In this document: in pieces, positions 62,172 through 64,000 of the stretch
How the letters are laid out: the number at the start of each line of letters is the position of its first letter
Numbering within the stretch: the stretch's first letter is position 1
NCBI GenBank assembly: GCA_013397845.1
Contig: VZTG01006022.1
Coordinates: 662,769 to 726,768 of the forward strand
Direction of reading: 5' to 3'
Origin: Melanocharis versteri
Lineage: Eukaryota > Chordata > Aves > Passeriformes > Melanocharitidae
DNA: 64,000 nt
Notes under the pieces: model-generated
What the model saw: only the letters and a program-made list of their open reading frames with translations
Told to the model about the DNA's origin: nothing
Databases searched by the model: none
Made by a program: the position numbers and the translations under genes

Positions 62172-62172
62172 G
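62119..62172. repeat. TA-rich microsatellite
   Basis: GATATGTGTATATACATATA followed by TA units, one TACATATA interruption, and a second TA run. About 53 bases. It explains the frames rich in Ile and Tyr on both strands. Confidence 0.95.
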
Positions 62173-63368
62173 TAAAAGCATTCTGGCTATTAATAGCAAT
62201 AACACTTTGTGACGCCGGGTGTCTCAGATCAGTCTCTGTTCGAGGTCTAACGGAGGCAGATGAACATGCAAAGTTTGACAGGGCTGAGTGGTGTAAATCT
62301 GAGAAAACGGGGCTTCATTGGGGAAAAAAAGAGCTTTGAAAGGGTCTGAAAGGGAGCGATGGGGTGGCTCAGGCACTGGAAATAAATCGGGTTGTATCTG
62401 CCGGGGAGATGCTGCACGTTTGGTGATGAAATGTGTTCATTTTTGTAGGAAACAACAGAATTAAATTCTGCTTTTAGTGGGAAAGTCAATTCTGCCTTAA
62501 CTGCAAAGCCCCTAGCAGTGACTCCGCAATATAAGAAATATAATAATTATGATAATTAATAAAGATAATAATACAGTCAAACCTTGCTAATGACTCAGAG
62601 GCTGCTTACTAATTACTGAATTTTGTGGATAAACAAGCCAGAATAATGCATCATAAAATACACTTTGTTCCATTATTTTGACATCTCTCGTTTAGTTTTA
62701 ATTATTTATATTTTGTAATATACCAGTCACTCTACTTGGGAAGGTTTTACAAAAATAATGAAGCTCTAATAATGTGACATGTCAGTTCAGTATTTGCTGA
62801 AACAGGGAGACAGGAAAACCAATCCTTTCAGGGGGTGTGTAAATCAGGAAGGGCACAGATCAGTGGAGCTCAGATATTCAAAGTTTTAATGCAAAATATT
62901 AGACATCTCTATTATGCCTTTGACTGGGAGCCCTTGGAGCAGCTTCCCTGGTGGAGAACTCCTGAAGCCAACCTGCCTCGCTGCTAAATGCAGAAGGATC
63001 GATGCTGGTTCTCCAGAAAAATCACAGAGTTTGAAAAATAATAATAAATGTGAAATAGTTTCTGTGCCCGAGTCAATTTTTATCCTTAAATCAATTTTTT
63101 CCACCACCACGACGGCTGAAATCTTGTTTTTAATTTAAATGAGAGCTACGATTTTTACATAATCACTTGATTCCTGGAGCTGGCATTCCCTCGAAACCAA
63201 ACTTGCCTTCCCCCTCCCTGAATTTGGCAGGAATTGGCCCCACTCTTGCAATGAAAGACGCTGGAGGAAGAGCTCAGCATTTATTTAGCTCCGTTTTCCA
63301 GCTCCAGAGAGTCCTGAAGGGTGCATGTTGGAAATGAGCCTTCGGAGTCAGGAGGGTTTTTTCTAAGG

Positions 63369-63399
63369 AAAAAAAAAAAGGAAAAAAAAAAAAAAAAAA
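63369..63399. repeat. poly-A tract
   Basis: Eleven A, GG, eighteen A. Confidence 0.95.
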
Positions 63400-63559
63400 G
63401 GCAATTTCTCTTGGAGATTTGCCAGCAAACTGACTCTACCAGCCCTGTCCCAGCTCTCTGCCAGCATATGGACCGGTTGTTGCAACTTTCAAGCGTTTCC
63501 CTCTTTCTGGGGCTGGGATAACGTACTGCAAAAGCACTCTGTATATAATATTCTCTCCC

Positions 63560-64000
63560 GCTGGGCTGCTTTTCCAGAGGGATCTGTTGTGAGCCGCTGG
63601 AAGGCAGCGGGAGAGCGTGGAGCCTGCGGCAGCGGGGCGGGGAGGGGGAGCCCTGCACGCCCAGCCTGCTCACCCCGAGCATCCTCCCTCCCCACGGACA
63701 CTCCCGGGTTCTCCACGCTGCCGTGCCCGGGAAGTCCCGGCCCGTGGGAGGCGNNNAGGCGGAGGGGGATGGCGGGGAGGGTGCTCATGGATGGAGCTGC
63801 CTTCCAGCAGCGGGAATTATAAAGACTGCGCTGTGTGGAAAGCCGAGGTGGGGGGAGGATGGGGATCTCTGTGCCCTCCGAGCAGGAAGCCAGCGCCAGG
63901 TGCAGAGGTTGAGCCCGGCTGTTCTCTCCAGGCTGGGACAGCGCGTGCGGAGCCGCAGGCCTTCCAGAAACAGGGCGTAGTTAGGGGTTCTGAATGGGGG
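63560..64000 (+). promoter_or_regulatory. CpG-rich region, possible promoter
   Basis: By my count about 28 CpG in roughly 400 bases of about 65% GC, which would be an observed/expected near 0.65. There is a GC box GGGGCGGGG at 63634-63642 and a TATA-type word TATAAAG at 63818-63824, followed by CpG-dense sequence. A donor-like word CAGGTGCAG occurs at about 63897-63905. Three unknown bases lie at 63754-63756. A gene starting here would run to the right, outside the window. There is no convincing coding sequence yet, so this is a promoter/first-exon candidate only. Confidence 0.4.
63754..63756. other. assembly gap, 3 N
   Basis: Three unknown bases inside the CpG-rich right edge. Confidence 1.

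Larger units (their letters stand above)
61741..63559. other. unannotated stretch
   Basis: No gene. It holds a TA microsatellite (62119-62172), an AT-rich stretch with an AP-1-type TGACTCA and TAATTAC words (62490-62740), and a poly-A tract (63369-63399). Confidence 0.35.

Noticed and set aside
62119..62172. Membrane-like peptide rich in Ile/Tyr
   Set aside because: Translation of a TA microsatellite.

Overview
The window looks like nuclear DNA of a bird, most likely a songbird (passerine). The evidence is many short CR1 LINE 3'-end fragments (recurring text such as CCATGGGCAGGGACACCTTC and its complement, and tails around GAATGGTTTGGGTTGGAAGG), two LTRs of types I associate with songbird ERVL families, one class-II/ERVK-like LTR, and no other abundant interspersed repeat. 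The species and locus cannot be named from the sequence alone.

I find no gene that can be supported as protein coding. Nearly all open frames are chance frames in GC-rich DNA or frames through CR1 copies. The exceptions worth a second look are a 96-bp exon-like segment at 21900-21995 (good acceptor and donor, phase 2-2) and a CpG-rich stretch with a TATA box at the right edge (about 63560-64000), which may be a promoter or first exon of a gene lying to the right. The window is therefore best read as intergenic or intronic DNA.

Layout. 1-8.6 kb: a CR1 that runs in from the left edge, further CR1 copies near 2.1, 6.3 and 7.6 kb, and an ERVK-like solo LTR at 7853-8578. 8.6-18.6 kb: mostly unique DNA with two small CR1 pieces (12.2 and 16.8 kb) and an ancient CR1 endonuclease relic near 17.8 kb. 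18.6-19.8 kb: one CR1 split by a GACA-rich minisatellite that contains a 402-base assembly gap. 19.8-37.7 kb: unique DNA with CR1 pieces near 25 and 30 kb, an ancient LINE relic near 24.6 kb, a T/G simple tract near 25.8 kb and a 15-bp-stem hairpin near 33.65 kb. 37.7-50.4 kb: several CR1 pieces, an ERVL-type solo LTR at 43522-44183 with perfect 5-bp target-site duplications, and a second ERVL-type LTR near 49.5-50.4 kb. 50.4-64 kb: more CR1 pieces, an ancient CR1 reverse-transcriptase relic near 54 kb, TA microsatellites, AT-rich stretches with homeodomain-type motifs, and the CpG-rich right edge.

Three levels of age can be read: old degraded CR1 ORF2 pieces recognisable only by short protein motifs, many younger CR1 3' ends, and LTR insertions with intact ends. 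There is no metabolic or operon-like system here. The most informative structures are the satellite-in-LINE locus, the solo LTRs, the hairpin, the exon candidate and the right-edge promoter candidate.
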